Assembly (NCBI GenBank): GCA_041485905.1
Contig: JBGPKK010000086.1
Span: 1 to 19,883 of the forward strand
DNA length: 19,883 bases
Direction of reading: 5' to 3'
From: JAHFUI01 sp041485905
Lineage (GTDB): Bacteria > Acidobacteriota > Vicinamibacteria > Vicinamibacterales > CAVVIG01
Shown here: positions 13,973-19,883 of the stretch, in pieces
Layout of the letters: the number at the start of each line of letters is the position of its first letter
Numbering within the stretch: position 1 is the stretch's first letter
Notes under the pieces: model-generated
Seen by the model: the letters and a program-made list of their open reading frames with translations, nothing else
Databases searched by the model: none
Told to the model about the DNA's origin: nothing
Made by a program: the position numbers and the translations under genes

Positions 13973-15118
13973 ACTTCCACCGCCGCGTGTCGTCAGGACG
14001 CCGCGCCTCTTCCCAGCACACCGACCATCCGCCTTCGTCCCTCCAGCACCGCTCAGCCCGCGTTCGTGGAAGTCACCGGCCTGGCCTCTCAAGATCTATC
14101 GAGCCTGCGCGACGCGCGTCCTACCGTCGACCGGTGGCAATCGCTGCTCAGAATCACCGTCGACGATGAATCGGCGCCCGCTGTGAATGATGTGCAAGCC
14201 GTGCAGGGGCGCTACGCCGTGACGCAGTCGTCGGTGACCTTCACGCCCGCCTTTCCGTTCGATCCCGGTCGCGCGTACCGCGTCGCGTTCGATCCGGCAC
14301 GTCTGCCCCGCGCGACGACGCGGCCGGTGGTGACGACGGTCGTTCGCCTCGCGGAGATCGCGAGCCATCCGTCGACGAGCGTGACTGCCGTCTATCCGGC
14401 GAGCGACATCTTGCCCGAGAACACGCTGCGTCTGTACATCGAGTTCTCCGCGCCGATGGGTAACAGCGGGGCGCTCGACTTCGTCCGTCTCGTGGATGCA
14501 CACAACCGTGAGGTCGACATTCCATTTCTTCCGGTGCAGGCCGATTTCTGGAATGCCGATCACACGCGGTACACGCTCTTCTTCGATCCCGGCCGCGTCA
14601 AGCAGGGCATTCTGCCGAACCGGCAGCTCGGACGGCCGCTCCGCGCGGGACAGAAGTACACGATGCAGATTGCCGCCGGGTGGCATGACGCGCAGGGGCA
14701 GCGGCTCCAGGCGGCGTACCGCCGTGAGTTTCGCGTCGGACCCGAGGAAGCTCAGCCGATCGCGCCGGCGAGCTGGCGCATCGCGCCGCCCGCGGCGCGC
14801 ACGCGCGATCCGCTGATCGTGACGTTCCCCGGCCCCCTCGATCACGGCCTCCTGGCCCGGGCGCTCGGTGTCGAGGGCAGCGATGGGCGGCCCATTGCTG
14901 GCGAAATTGCGCTCGAGGCGGCCGATACACGTTGGCTGTTCAGGCCCGCCACGGAGTGGGCGGCGGGCGAATATCAGCTCGTGGCGCTGTCGATTCTCGA
15001 AGACCCGGCCGGTAACCGCATTGGCCGCGCGTTTGAAGTCGACATGACCAAAACCGCAGCGAAGCCGACCCCCGACGCGTATCGGCTCCCGTTCAAAGTG
15101 GCCGAGCCCCGGTTCTGA
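13928..15118 (+). CDS. Exported Ig-like-domain protein (possible lipoprotein), signal peptide encoded by repeat array
   Basis: The frame opens with GTG at 13928 and gives 396 residues. The N-terminus LLLPFAFCLLTSTAAC is a signal sequence made of translated CCTTTTG repeats. C21 may be a lipid-attachment cysteine, though the -3 position is threonine, so the lipobox is weak. About residues 43-140 form one beta-rich domain. Residues 149-270 form a Big_5/SbsA-like Ig domain with TAVYPASDILPENTLRLYIE, EFSAPMG and DADFW/RYTLFFDPGRVKQGIL-type segments. A third, similar domain follows (PLIVTFPGPLDHGLL and WAAGEYQLVALSILEDPAGN). The role is probably envelope or surface binding or assembly, with no enzyme motif seen. 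No ribosome site precedes the GTG, and no other in-frame start lies before residue 177, so this start is accepted with some doubt. Confidence 0.78.
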   Translation: MKFRTLLLPFAFCLLTSTAACRQDAAPLPSTPTIRLRPSSTAQPAFVEVTGLASQDLSSLRDARPTVDRWQSLLRITVDDESAPAVNDVQAVQGRYAVTQSSVTFTPAFPFDPGRAYRVAFDPARLPRATTRPVVTTVVRLAEIASHPSTSVTAVYPASDILPENTLRLYIEFSAPMGNSGALDFVRLVDAHNREVDIPFLPVQADFWNADHTRYTLFFDPGRVKQGILPNRQLGRPLRAGQKYTMQIAAGWHDAQGQRLQAAYRREFRVGPEEAQPIAPASWRIAPPAARTRDPLIVTFPGPLDHGLLARALGVEGSDGRPIAGEIALEAADTRWLFRPATEWAAGEYQLVALSILEDPAGNRIGRAFEVDMTKTAAKPTPDAYRLPFKVAEPRF

Positions 15119-15157
15119 ACGTCGTTCTTTTCGCTGTACCCGGAGCAGCCGTCGCGA

Positions 15158-15163
15158 TAAACT
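15158..15163 (+). promoter_or_regulatory. Possible -10 box for the 15176 gene
   Basis: TAAACT, four of six consensus bases, is placed so that transcription would begin about seven bases later, at the in-frame GTG 15170. The gene lacks a ribosome site, so a leaderless transcript starting at that GTG is possible. No matching -35 box is visible. Confidence 0.3.
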
Positions 15164-15175
15164 ACCCCGGTGCCG

Positions 15176-16246
15176 ATGACGAGACGGCGGTTCGTTGTTG
15201 CGGTTCCGCTGCTGGCGCTCTGTTTCAGCGCGCTGGCAGGTGGACTCGGCGCGTCGGCCTCAGCCAGGCTGCCGGCGCAGCTGACGGATCAGCAATTCTG
15301 GACGCTCATCACCGATCTGTCCGAGCCGAACGGCATGTTCCGTTCCGACAACCTGCTGTCGAACGAGGCGCGCTTTCAGTTCATCATTCCAGAGCTGATC
15401 GAGACCGCGAAGCCGGGCCGCGTCTACATCGGCGTTGGGCCGGAACAAAACTTTACGTACATTGCCGCCACCAGACCCGCGCTCGCCTTCATCGTCGACA
15501 TCCGCAGAGGGAATCTCGATCTGCACTTGATGTACAAAGCGTTGTTCGAGCTGTCAACGGATCGGGCCGACTTCGTGTCGCGGCTGTTTTCGAGGAAGCG
15601 GCCGGCGGGTCTGCGACCGGCGTCGACCGCGGCGGAAATTTTTTCCGCGTACCTGCAGGTGGAACCGAGCGAAGAGTTGTACGAGCGCAATCTGAAGGAC
15701 ATTCAGCGTCAACTCGTCACCAGGCACGGTTTCGTGCTATCGAGTGAGGATCTGAACGGCGTTCAGTACGTCTACCATGCGTTCTTTACCTTCGGTCCTG
15801 GCATCCAGTACTCGTCCACCGAAGGATTCGGCGCGACCTACCAGCCGACCTATGTGGATTTGATGCTGGCCACCGACGGCAACGGCCGCACGCGCGGGTA
15901 TCTCTCCAGCCAGGAGAGCTTCGCGTACGTGAAGGATCTCCAGGGCAGAAACCTGCTCGTGCCCGTCGTCGGTAATTTTTCCGGCCCAAAGGCGATTCGG
16001 GCCGTCGGCGCGTACTTGAAGCAGCGGGATGCGATGGTGTCCGCGTTCTATCTGTCGAACGTCGAGCAGTACCTCCGGCTGCAGCGGGGGTGGAACACAT
16101 TCTGCTCCAATGTCGCGGCGCTGCCGTTTGACGACACGAGCACGTTCATACGCGCCGGCCACGGCGGGCGCGTTTCACGGGGCACCGCACTCACGGCAGA
16201 ACTTGGGGTGATGGCCGCCGAGGTAGAAGGCTGCGGCCTTCGATGA
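15176..16246 (+). CDS. Exported protein of unknown function, copy 2 of a paralogous pair
   Basis: This 356-residue protein is a clear paralog of the one at 5837. Shared blocks include QFWTLITDLSEPNG, FRSDNLLSNEA, GVGPEQNFTYIAA, FIVDIRRGNLDLHLMYKALF, DRADFVSRLFSRKRP, FSGPKAIRAVGAYLKQRD and SAFYLSNVEQYL. The ATG at 15176 gives MTRRR, aligning with the start of copy 1. A GTG two codons earlier is also open and could be used on a leaderless message. A signal peptide (VVAVPLLALCFSALAGGLGA) is followed by mature protein from about residue 28. Unlike copy 1, it is not followed by NTF2-like or hydrolase genes, and it sits 57 bases after the Ig-domain protein. Function is unknown; a Rossmann-like core is only a guess. 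Confidence 0.86.
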   Translation: MTRRRFVVAVPLLALCFSALAGGLGASASARLPAQLTDQQFWTLITDLSEPNGMFRSDNLLSNEARFQFIIPELIETAKPGRVYIGVGPEQNFTYIAATRPALAFIVDIRRGNLDLHLMYKALFELSTDRADFVSRLFSRKRPAGLRPASTAAEIFSAYLQVEPSEELYERNLKDIQRQLVTRHGFVLSSEDLNGVQYVYHAFFTFGPGIQYSSTEGFGATYQPTYVDLMLATDGNGRTRGYLSSQESFAYVKDLQGRNLLVPVVGNFSGPKAIRAVGAYLKQRDAMVSAFYLSNVEQYLRLQRGWNTFCSNVAALPFDDTSTFIRAGHGGRVSRGTALTAELGVMAAEVEGCGLR

Positions 16247-16329
16247 CCTGGTATCGGCATGAGCCACCCAACAACGCACCCCCTTCGGGGTAGCCCGCAG
16301 GCGCATTGAGCGCTTCCACAGGAGACCGC

Positions 16330-16614
16330 ATGGCAAAAAAGACTGCGAAGAAGAAGACCGCCCGGAAAGCCAACGCCGCATTCATGAGACCGGTGCAGCC
16401 GAGCCCTCAGCTCGCCGAAGTCGTCGGGAGCAAGCCGATCCCGCGCACCGAGGTGACCAAGAAGCTGTGGGCCTACATCAAGAAGAACGGCCTTCAGGAC
16501 AAGAAGAACCGCCGCATGATTAACGCCGACGCGCCCCTGAAGATCGTCTTCGGCGGCAAGGCGTCGGTGAACATGTTCGACATGACGAAGCTGGTGGGGA
16601 AGCACCTGAAGTAG
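16330..16614 (+). CDS. Small SWIB/MDM2-domain protein with lysine-alanine tail
   Basis: ATG at 16330 follows AGGAG five bases away. The 94-residue protein starts with a basic tail (AKKTAKKKTARKANAA) like bacterial histone H1-like tails. A complete SWIB fold follows: PSPQLAEVVGSKPIPRTEV (about 25-43), KKLWAYIKKNGLQDKKNRRM (44-63), INADAPLKIVFGGKASVNMF (64-83) and DMTKLVGKHLK. SWIB domains are best known from eukaryotic SWI/SNF complexes and from chlamydial topoisomerase I. Stand-alone bacterial forms exist and are thought to bind DNA or condense the nucleoid, but their role is not settled. A hairpin with a T-rich stretch follows the stop, so it is probably a single-gene transcript. The call is solid, the function inferred. 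Confidence 0.92.
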   Translation: MAKKTAKKKTARKANAAFMRPVQPSPQLAEVVGSKPIPRTEVTKKLWAYIKKNGLQDKKNRRMINADAPLKIVFGGKASVNMFDMTKLVGKHLK

Positions 16615-16639
16615 GAGCGGCGATCGCTGCTATCTTTGT

Positions 16640-16677
16640 GACGGCGCCTGGCGGGCTGGGCGCCGTCATCTTCCTTT
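16640..16677 (+). terminator. Likely intrinsic terminator of the SWIB gene
   Basis: GACGGCGCC (16640-16648) and GGCGCCGTC (16659-16667) are perfect 9-bp arms around a 10-base loop. They are followed by ATCTTCCTTT, a moderate T-rich stretch. The hairpin lies 26 bases after the SWIB stop and ends at the TTG start of the next gene. Confidence 0.6.
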
Positions 16678-17215
16678 GACACACGCTCCCGAACGGATCG
16701 AGACCGCCCGGCTCGTCCTCCAGCGTCCGCGTCCGGACGATGCGGACGCGATCTTCAGGCGGTACGCCAGCGATCCGGACGTGACGCGATACCTCAGTTG
16801 GCCCCTCCACGTCTCCGTGGAACACACGCGCGCGGTCCTCGCGTTCAGCGACGAGGAATGGCGCCGCTGGCCGGCGGGCCCGTATCTCGTCTGGTCGCGC
16901 GACGCCGGCCGGCTGCTGGGCAGCACCGGTCTCACATTCGAGGCGCCCGATCGCGCGACGACCGGGTACGTGTTCGCCAGGGATGCGTGGGGACACGGCT
17001 ACGCGACGGAAGCCTTGGCGGCGACGATCGATATCGCGCGCGCCGCCGGCGTGAGGCGGCTCCAGGCCTTGTGCCACGTCGACCATCGTCAGTCTGCGCG
17101 CGTGCTCGAGAAATGCGGGTTCGCGCAGGAAAGTGTCCGGCGAGAGTTCGCCGAATTCCCAAATCTCACCCCCGGCACGCTGTCCGATGTCTTCGAATAC
17201 GTCCGATTTCTCTGA
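16676..17215 (+). CDS. GNAT N-acetyltransferase, RimJ/RimL-like
   Basis: The frame starts at TTG 16676 and encodes 179 residues. It has the RimJ/RimL-type opening ERIETARLVLQRPRPDDA (6-23), a mid section with DPDVTRYLSW, and the acetyl-CoA site TGYVFARDAWGHGYATEALA (96-115), where WGHGYATEA is the pyrophosphate loop. SARVLEKCGF (140-149) is the usual closing motif. RimJ/RimL relatives acetylate ribosomal-protein N-termini, but many act on small amines or antibiotics, so the substrate is open. The TTG start sits at the end of the SWIB terminator and has no ribosome site. No ATG or other better start was found upstream in frame, and the homologous core begins right after it. The last residues (DVFEYVRFL) end at a normal length. 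Confidence 0.88.
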   Translation: MTHAPERIETARLVLQRPRPDDADAIFRRYASDPDVTRYLSWPLHVSVEHTRAVLAFSDEEWRRWPAGPYLVWSRDAGRLLGSTGLTFEAPDRATTGYVFARDAWGHGYATEALAATIDIARAAGVRRLQALCHVDHRQSARVLEKCGFAQESVRREFAEFPNLTPGTLSDVFEYVRFL

Positions 17216-17297
17216 GGCAGGATTGGGCAGCCCGATCGTGTATCCTTTGCCGGCGGCAGGCCGAGAAGGTCGTCGCATTTGAATGGAGTTGGGTCCC

Positions 17298-19733
17298 GTG
17301 ATCAGTAACGCCGACCCGTCGTCGCGCCGTTTTCTGCCCGCGCTGCTCGTGTTGTTCGTGGGCAGCGGCTGCGCGGCGCTCATTTACGAAATCGTGTGGT
17401 TCCAGTTCCTGGAGCTGGTCATCGGATCCTCGGCCGTGTCGCTCGGCGTCCTGCTGGGCACCTTCATGGGCGGCATGTGCATCGGCAGCCTCTTCCTGTC
17501 GCGCGTGATCTCCGCGCGTCACCACCCGCTGCGGGTCTACGCCTTCCTCGAGCTGGGCATCGGCGCGATCGGACTGCTGGTGCTCGTCGGCATGCCTCTC
17601 GTCAACGGCTTGTACACCGCATGGGCGGGATCCGGAATCCCCGGCATCCTGTTTCGCGGGGTCGTCGCCGGCTTGTGTCTGCTGCCGCCGACCATCCTGA
17701 TGGGCGCGACGCTGCCGGCGATCTCGCGCTGGCTCGAGACGACGCCGAAGGGTGTGTCGTGGCTCGGATTTTTCTACGGCGGCAACATCGGCGGCGCAGT
17801 CGTGGGCAGCGTGCTGGCGGGGTTCTATTTGCTGCGCGTGTACGACACCGCCGTCACCACGTACGCGGCGGTCGCCTTGAACGTGACGGTGGCGGTTCTC
17901 GGGCTGGTGATCGCGCGGTTGACGCCGTACGAAGCGGGCGCGTCGGACGCCGCGGTCGTGCAACCTGCACCCGGCGCCGGCATCGTCTACATCACGATCG
18001 CGCTGTCGGGGATGACGGCGCTGGCGGCCGAGGTCATCTGGACGCGTATCCTGTCGCTCCTTTTCGGCGCGACCGTGTACACCTTCTCTCTCATTCTGGC
18101 GGCGTTTCTGGTTGGCCTGGGCATCGGCAGCAGCGTGGGGTCGGCGCTGGCGCGCAACTCGGCGCGACCGCGCGTGGCGCTGGCGTGGTGCCAGTTGCTG
18201 TTGTGCGCCGCGATTGCCTGGACGGCGCACGTCCTGACGCAGTCCCTGCCGTACTGGCCAATCAATCCGTCCATTTCGAGCGATCCATGGTTCACGATGC
18301 AGCTCGATCTGGTGCGGTGTCTGTGGGCGGTGCTGCCGGGCGCGATTCTGTGGGGCGCAAGTTTCCCGCTGGCGCTCGCGTCGGTCGCCTCGCCCGGTCA
18401 GGATCCGGCCCGTCTGGTCGGCGGCGTGTACGCCGCCAACACCGTCGGCGCCATCGTCGGTGCGCTTGGCGCCAGCCTTCTGCTCGTGGCATGGATCGGC
18501 AGCCAGCATGCGCAGCAGGTGCTGATCGTCATCAGCATGATTGCCGGCCTCCTCGTGCTCGAACCGAGCGTCGGCGGTGAGGAGGACAAGAGCATCCGAT
18601 CGCAAGTTCCCGCGATGATCATGGTGGCTGTGGCGATTGCCGCCGGCGCGCTGCTGATTCGCAGCGTGCATGAAGTGCCGGGCCTGTTGATCGCGTACGG
18701 GCGGTACACGGCGACGCGCACGAGCCAGGTCAACGAGATCATCTACAAAGGCGAAGGGATGATGGCGTCGGTCGCGGTGTCGCGCCTGTCCAACGGCGTG
18801 TTGAATTACCACAACGCCGGCAAGATCCAGGCGTCGAGCGAGCCGCAGGACATGCGGCTCCAGCGCATGCTGGGGCACCTCACGACGCTGCTTCCCAGAC
18901 AGCAGAAGACCGTGATGGTCATCGGGTTCGGCGCGGGGGCGACGGCCGGCGCCGCGTCCATCGAGCCGCGGCTCGAACAGGAGACCATCGCCGAGATCGA
19001 GCCACTGGTCCCCAAGGTCGTGTCGACGTACTTCAGCGAGCACAACTTCGACGTCGCGAGGAACCCGAAGGTCAAGATTCAGATCGACGACGCGCGGCAC
19101 TTCCTGCAGACGACCAGGCAGAAGTTCGACGGGGTGACCTCAGACCCGCTCGATCCGTGGGTCAAGGGCGCGGCCATGCTCTATACGAAGGAGTTCTTTG
19201 ACGAGGTCAAGAAGCACCTGAATCCCGGCGGCGTCGTGACGCTGTTCGTGCAGCTCTACGAGAGCAGTCCGGAGGCCGTGAAGAGCGAGCTGGCGACGTT
19301 CTTCGAGGCGTTTCCCAACGGCGTGGTGTTCGGCAACACGAGCAATGGGGAAGGCTACGACACGGTCCTCGTCGGCAGCGTCGAGCCCCTTCACATCAAC
19401 GTCGACGAAATCCAGGCGCGTCTGAATCAACCGGAATACTCGCGGGTGGTCCAGTCGCTTCGCGAGATCGGATTCAATTCGGCGGTGGAGCTGTTCTCCA
19501 CCTTTGCCGGCCACGCCTCGCAGCTGAAGCCGTGGCTGAAAGACGCGGCCATCAATCGCGATCGGAACCTGCGGCTGCAATATCTTGCCGGTCTGGGCCT
19601 CAACGTGTATCAGGCCGGTCCGATCTACGCCGAGATGGTCGCGCATCGCGGCGACCCCGGCGATCTGTTCGTGGGATCCGAAGCGACGCTCCAGTCGCTG
19701 CGATCGATGATCGAACACCCGCCGATTCGTTAG
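17298..19733 (+). CDS. Membrane fusion protein: transporter-like domain joined to spermidine-synthase-like domain
   Basis: The GTG at 17298 has GGAG nine bases upstream and gives 811 residues. The in-frame ATG at 17283 (five codons more) has no ribosome site but cannot be excluded. Residues about 12-465 contain many membrane helices, beginning FLPALLVLFVGSGCAALIYE, in the layout known from fused MFS/spermidine synthase proteins. The C-terminal domain has the nucleotide-binding loop VMVIGFGAGATAG (about 539-551), the ribose-binding acidic motif EIEP (566-569), DDARHFL (597-603) and SDPLDPWVKGAAMLYTKEFF (615-634). These match spermidine synthase, including the aspartates for cofactor and amine binding. 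Polyamine synthesis is not proven for such fusions. The substrate could be another amine moved or modified at the membrane. The gene ends about 120 bases before an IS110 transposase. Confidence 0.9.
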   Translation: MISNADPSSRRFLPALLVLFVGSGCAALIYEIVWFQFLELVIGSSAVSLGVLLGTFMGGMCIGSLFLSRVISARHHPLRVYAFLELGIGAIGLLVLVGMPLVNGLYTAWAGSGIPGILFRGVVAGLCLLPPTILMGATLPAISRWLETTPKGVSWLGFFYGGNIGGAVVGSVLAGFYLLRVYDTAVTTYAAVALNVTVAVLGLVIARLTPYEAGASDAAVVQPAPGAGIVYITIALSGMTALAAEVIWTRILSLLFGATVYTFSLILAAFLVGLGIGSSVGSALARNSARPRVALAWCQLLLCAAIAWTAHVLTQSLPYWPINPSISSDPWFTMQLDLVRCLWAVLPGAILWGASFPLALASVASPGQDPARLVGGVYAANTVGAIVGALGASLLLVAWIGSQHAQQVLIVISMIAGLLVLEPSVGGEEDKSIRSQVPAMIMVAVAIAAGALLIRSVHEVPGLLIAYGRYTATRTSQVNEIIYKGEGMMASVAVSRLSNGVLNYHNAGKIQASSEPQDMRLQRMLGHLTTLLPRQQKTVMVIGFGAGATAGAASIEPRLEQETIAEIEPLVPKVVSTYFSEHNFDVARNPKVKIQIDDARHFLQTTRQKFDGVTSDPLDPWVKGAAMLYTKEFFDEVKKHLNPGGVVTLFVQLYESSPEAVKSELATFFEAFPNGVVFGNTSNGEGYDTVLVGSVEPLHINVDEIQARLNQPEYSRVVQSLREIGFNSAVELFSTFAGHASQLKPWLKDAAINRDRNLRLQYLAGLGLNVYQAGPIYAEMVAHRGDPGDLFVGSEATLQSLRSMIEHPPIR

Positions 19734-19765
19734 GTCCAGTCATTCGTACGTAGTCACAATGGAAC

Positions 19766-19849
19766 GACCGGCTCCGATTCGCAGCATCGTGGGTTACGCT
19801 GCGAGTTGGAGCACTGCACAACGCAGAGCCACATGCGAAGGAGCCGGTC
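19766..19849 (+). ncRNA. Structured leader of the IS110 transposase, possible bridge RNA
   Basis: GACCGGCTCC (19766-19775) pairs perfectly with GGAGCCGGTC (19840-19849), and beyond a two-base bulge TTCGC (19778-19782) pairs with GCGAA (19835-19839), a 15-bp stem in all. An inner hairpin, TTCGCAGC (19778-19785) with GCTGCGAG (19798-19805), would compete with its inner part. In the IS110 subgroup the 5' non-coding region encodes the bridge RNA that guides recombination. The outer stem also covers the transposase ribosome site. RNA identity is inferred. Confidence 0.4.
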
Positions 19850-19883
19850 ATGAGCAACGTACGATTTATTGGTCTCGATGTCC
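19850..19883 (+). CDS. IS110-family DEDD transposase, N-terminus only
   Basis: ATG at 19850 follows AAGGAG (19838-19843). Eleven residues, MSNVRFIGLDV, are present before the edge. The FIGLDV strand is the N-terminal beginning of the RuvC-like DEDD domain of IS110 transposases, with D10 as the first catalytic aspartate. Only the start is visible, so the call rests on this short but typical motif together with the structured leader. The element would cut and rejoin DNA with a guide RNA if complete. Confidence 0.72.
   Translation, partial: MSNVRFIGLDV

Larger units (their letters stand above)
19734..19883 (+). mobile_element. IS110-family insertion sequence, left part (cut by window edge)
   Basis: After the stop of the fusion gene the sequence changes to a short leader and the start of an IS110-type transposase. 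IS110 elements usually lack clear terminal repeats, so the exact left end was not found; it lies somewhere from 19734 to about 19765. The rest of the element lies outside the window. The fusion gene next to it appears complete. Confidence 0.6.

Noticed and set aside
17166..19100. Long minus-strand open frame (644 codons) opposite the fusion gene
   Set aside because: It encodes a low-complexity Arg/His/Asp/Gln-rich product with no domain. It is a GC-rich shadow of the clear spermidine-synthase fusion on the other strand.

Overview
The window is GC-rich bacterial chromosome. It most likely comes from Acidobacteriota, possibly the Vicinamibacteria side of the phylum. The main pointer is a PadR-type regulator followed directly by a duplicated permease of the ADOP family (acidobacterial duplicated orphan permease), a pair typical of that phylum. 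Several families of secreted proteins of unknown function fit the same picture. The taxonomic call is an inference from gene content, because no rRNA or other marker gene is present.

Layout. On the minus strand, a PadR regulator and an ADOP permease (1-2549) form one operon with a recognisable promoter; the permease runs off the left edge. Facing away from it is a plus-strand trio (2839-5648): a secreted metallo-beta-lactamase-fold protein with an altered metal motif, then two exported proteins that appear to be related to each other. A second plus-strand operon (5837-9396) encodes an exported protein of unknown function, an NTF2/SnoaL-like protein and a large exported alpha/beta hydrolase whose start overlaps the previous stop. 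A minus-strand Bcp peroxiredoxin (9477-9944) converges on that operon. It is divergent from an exported S46 dipeptidyl-peptidase (10055-12148).

The rest is on the plus strand: an SSAT-like N-acetyltransferase, a secreted protein that may be a beta-propeller, an exported Ig-like-domain protein, a second copy of the exported unknown family seen at 5837, a small SWIB-domain protein, a RimJ-like acetyltransferase, and a large membrane protein fusing a transporter-like domain to a spermidine-synthase-like domain. The right edge cuts into an IS110-family transposase. Its 5' leader is strongly structured and is a candidate bridge-RNA region.

The most unusual non-coding feature is a set of three gaps (9404-9466, 12141-12225, 13871-13972). 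Each is filled by short tandem repeats of 7 or 9 bp arranged as two facing complementary arms. In two of them the repeat reaches into genes, supplying a stop codon in one case and an N-terminal export signal in the other. A REP-like pair of palindromes lies at 9977-10035 and a perfect 22-bp palindrome at 12740-12761. Most proteins here carry export signals, so the window looks like a stretch devoted to envelope and periplasmic functions, with peptide degradation the best-defined activity. No tRNA, rRNA or CRISPR array was seen.
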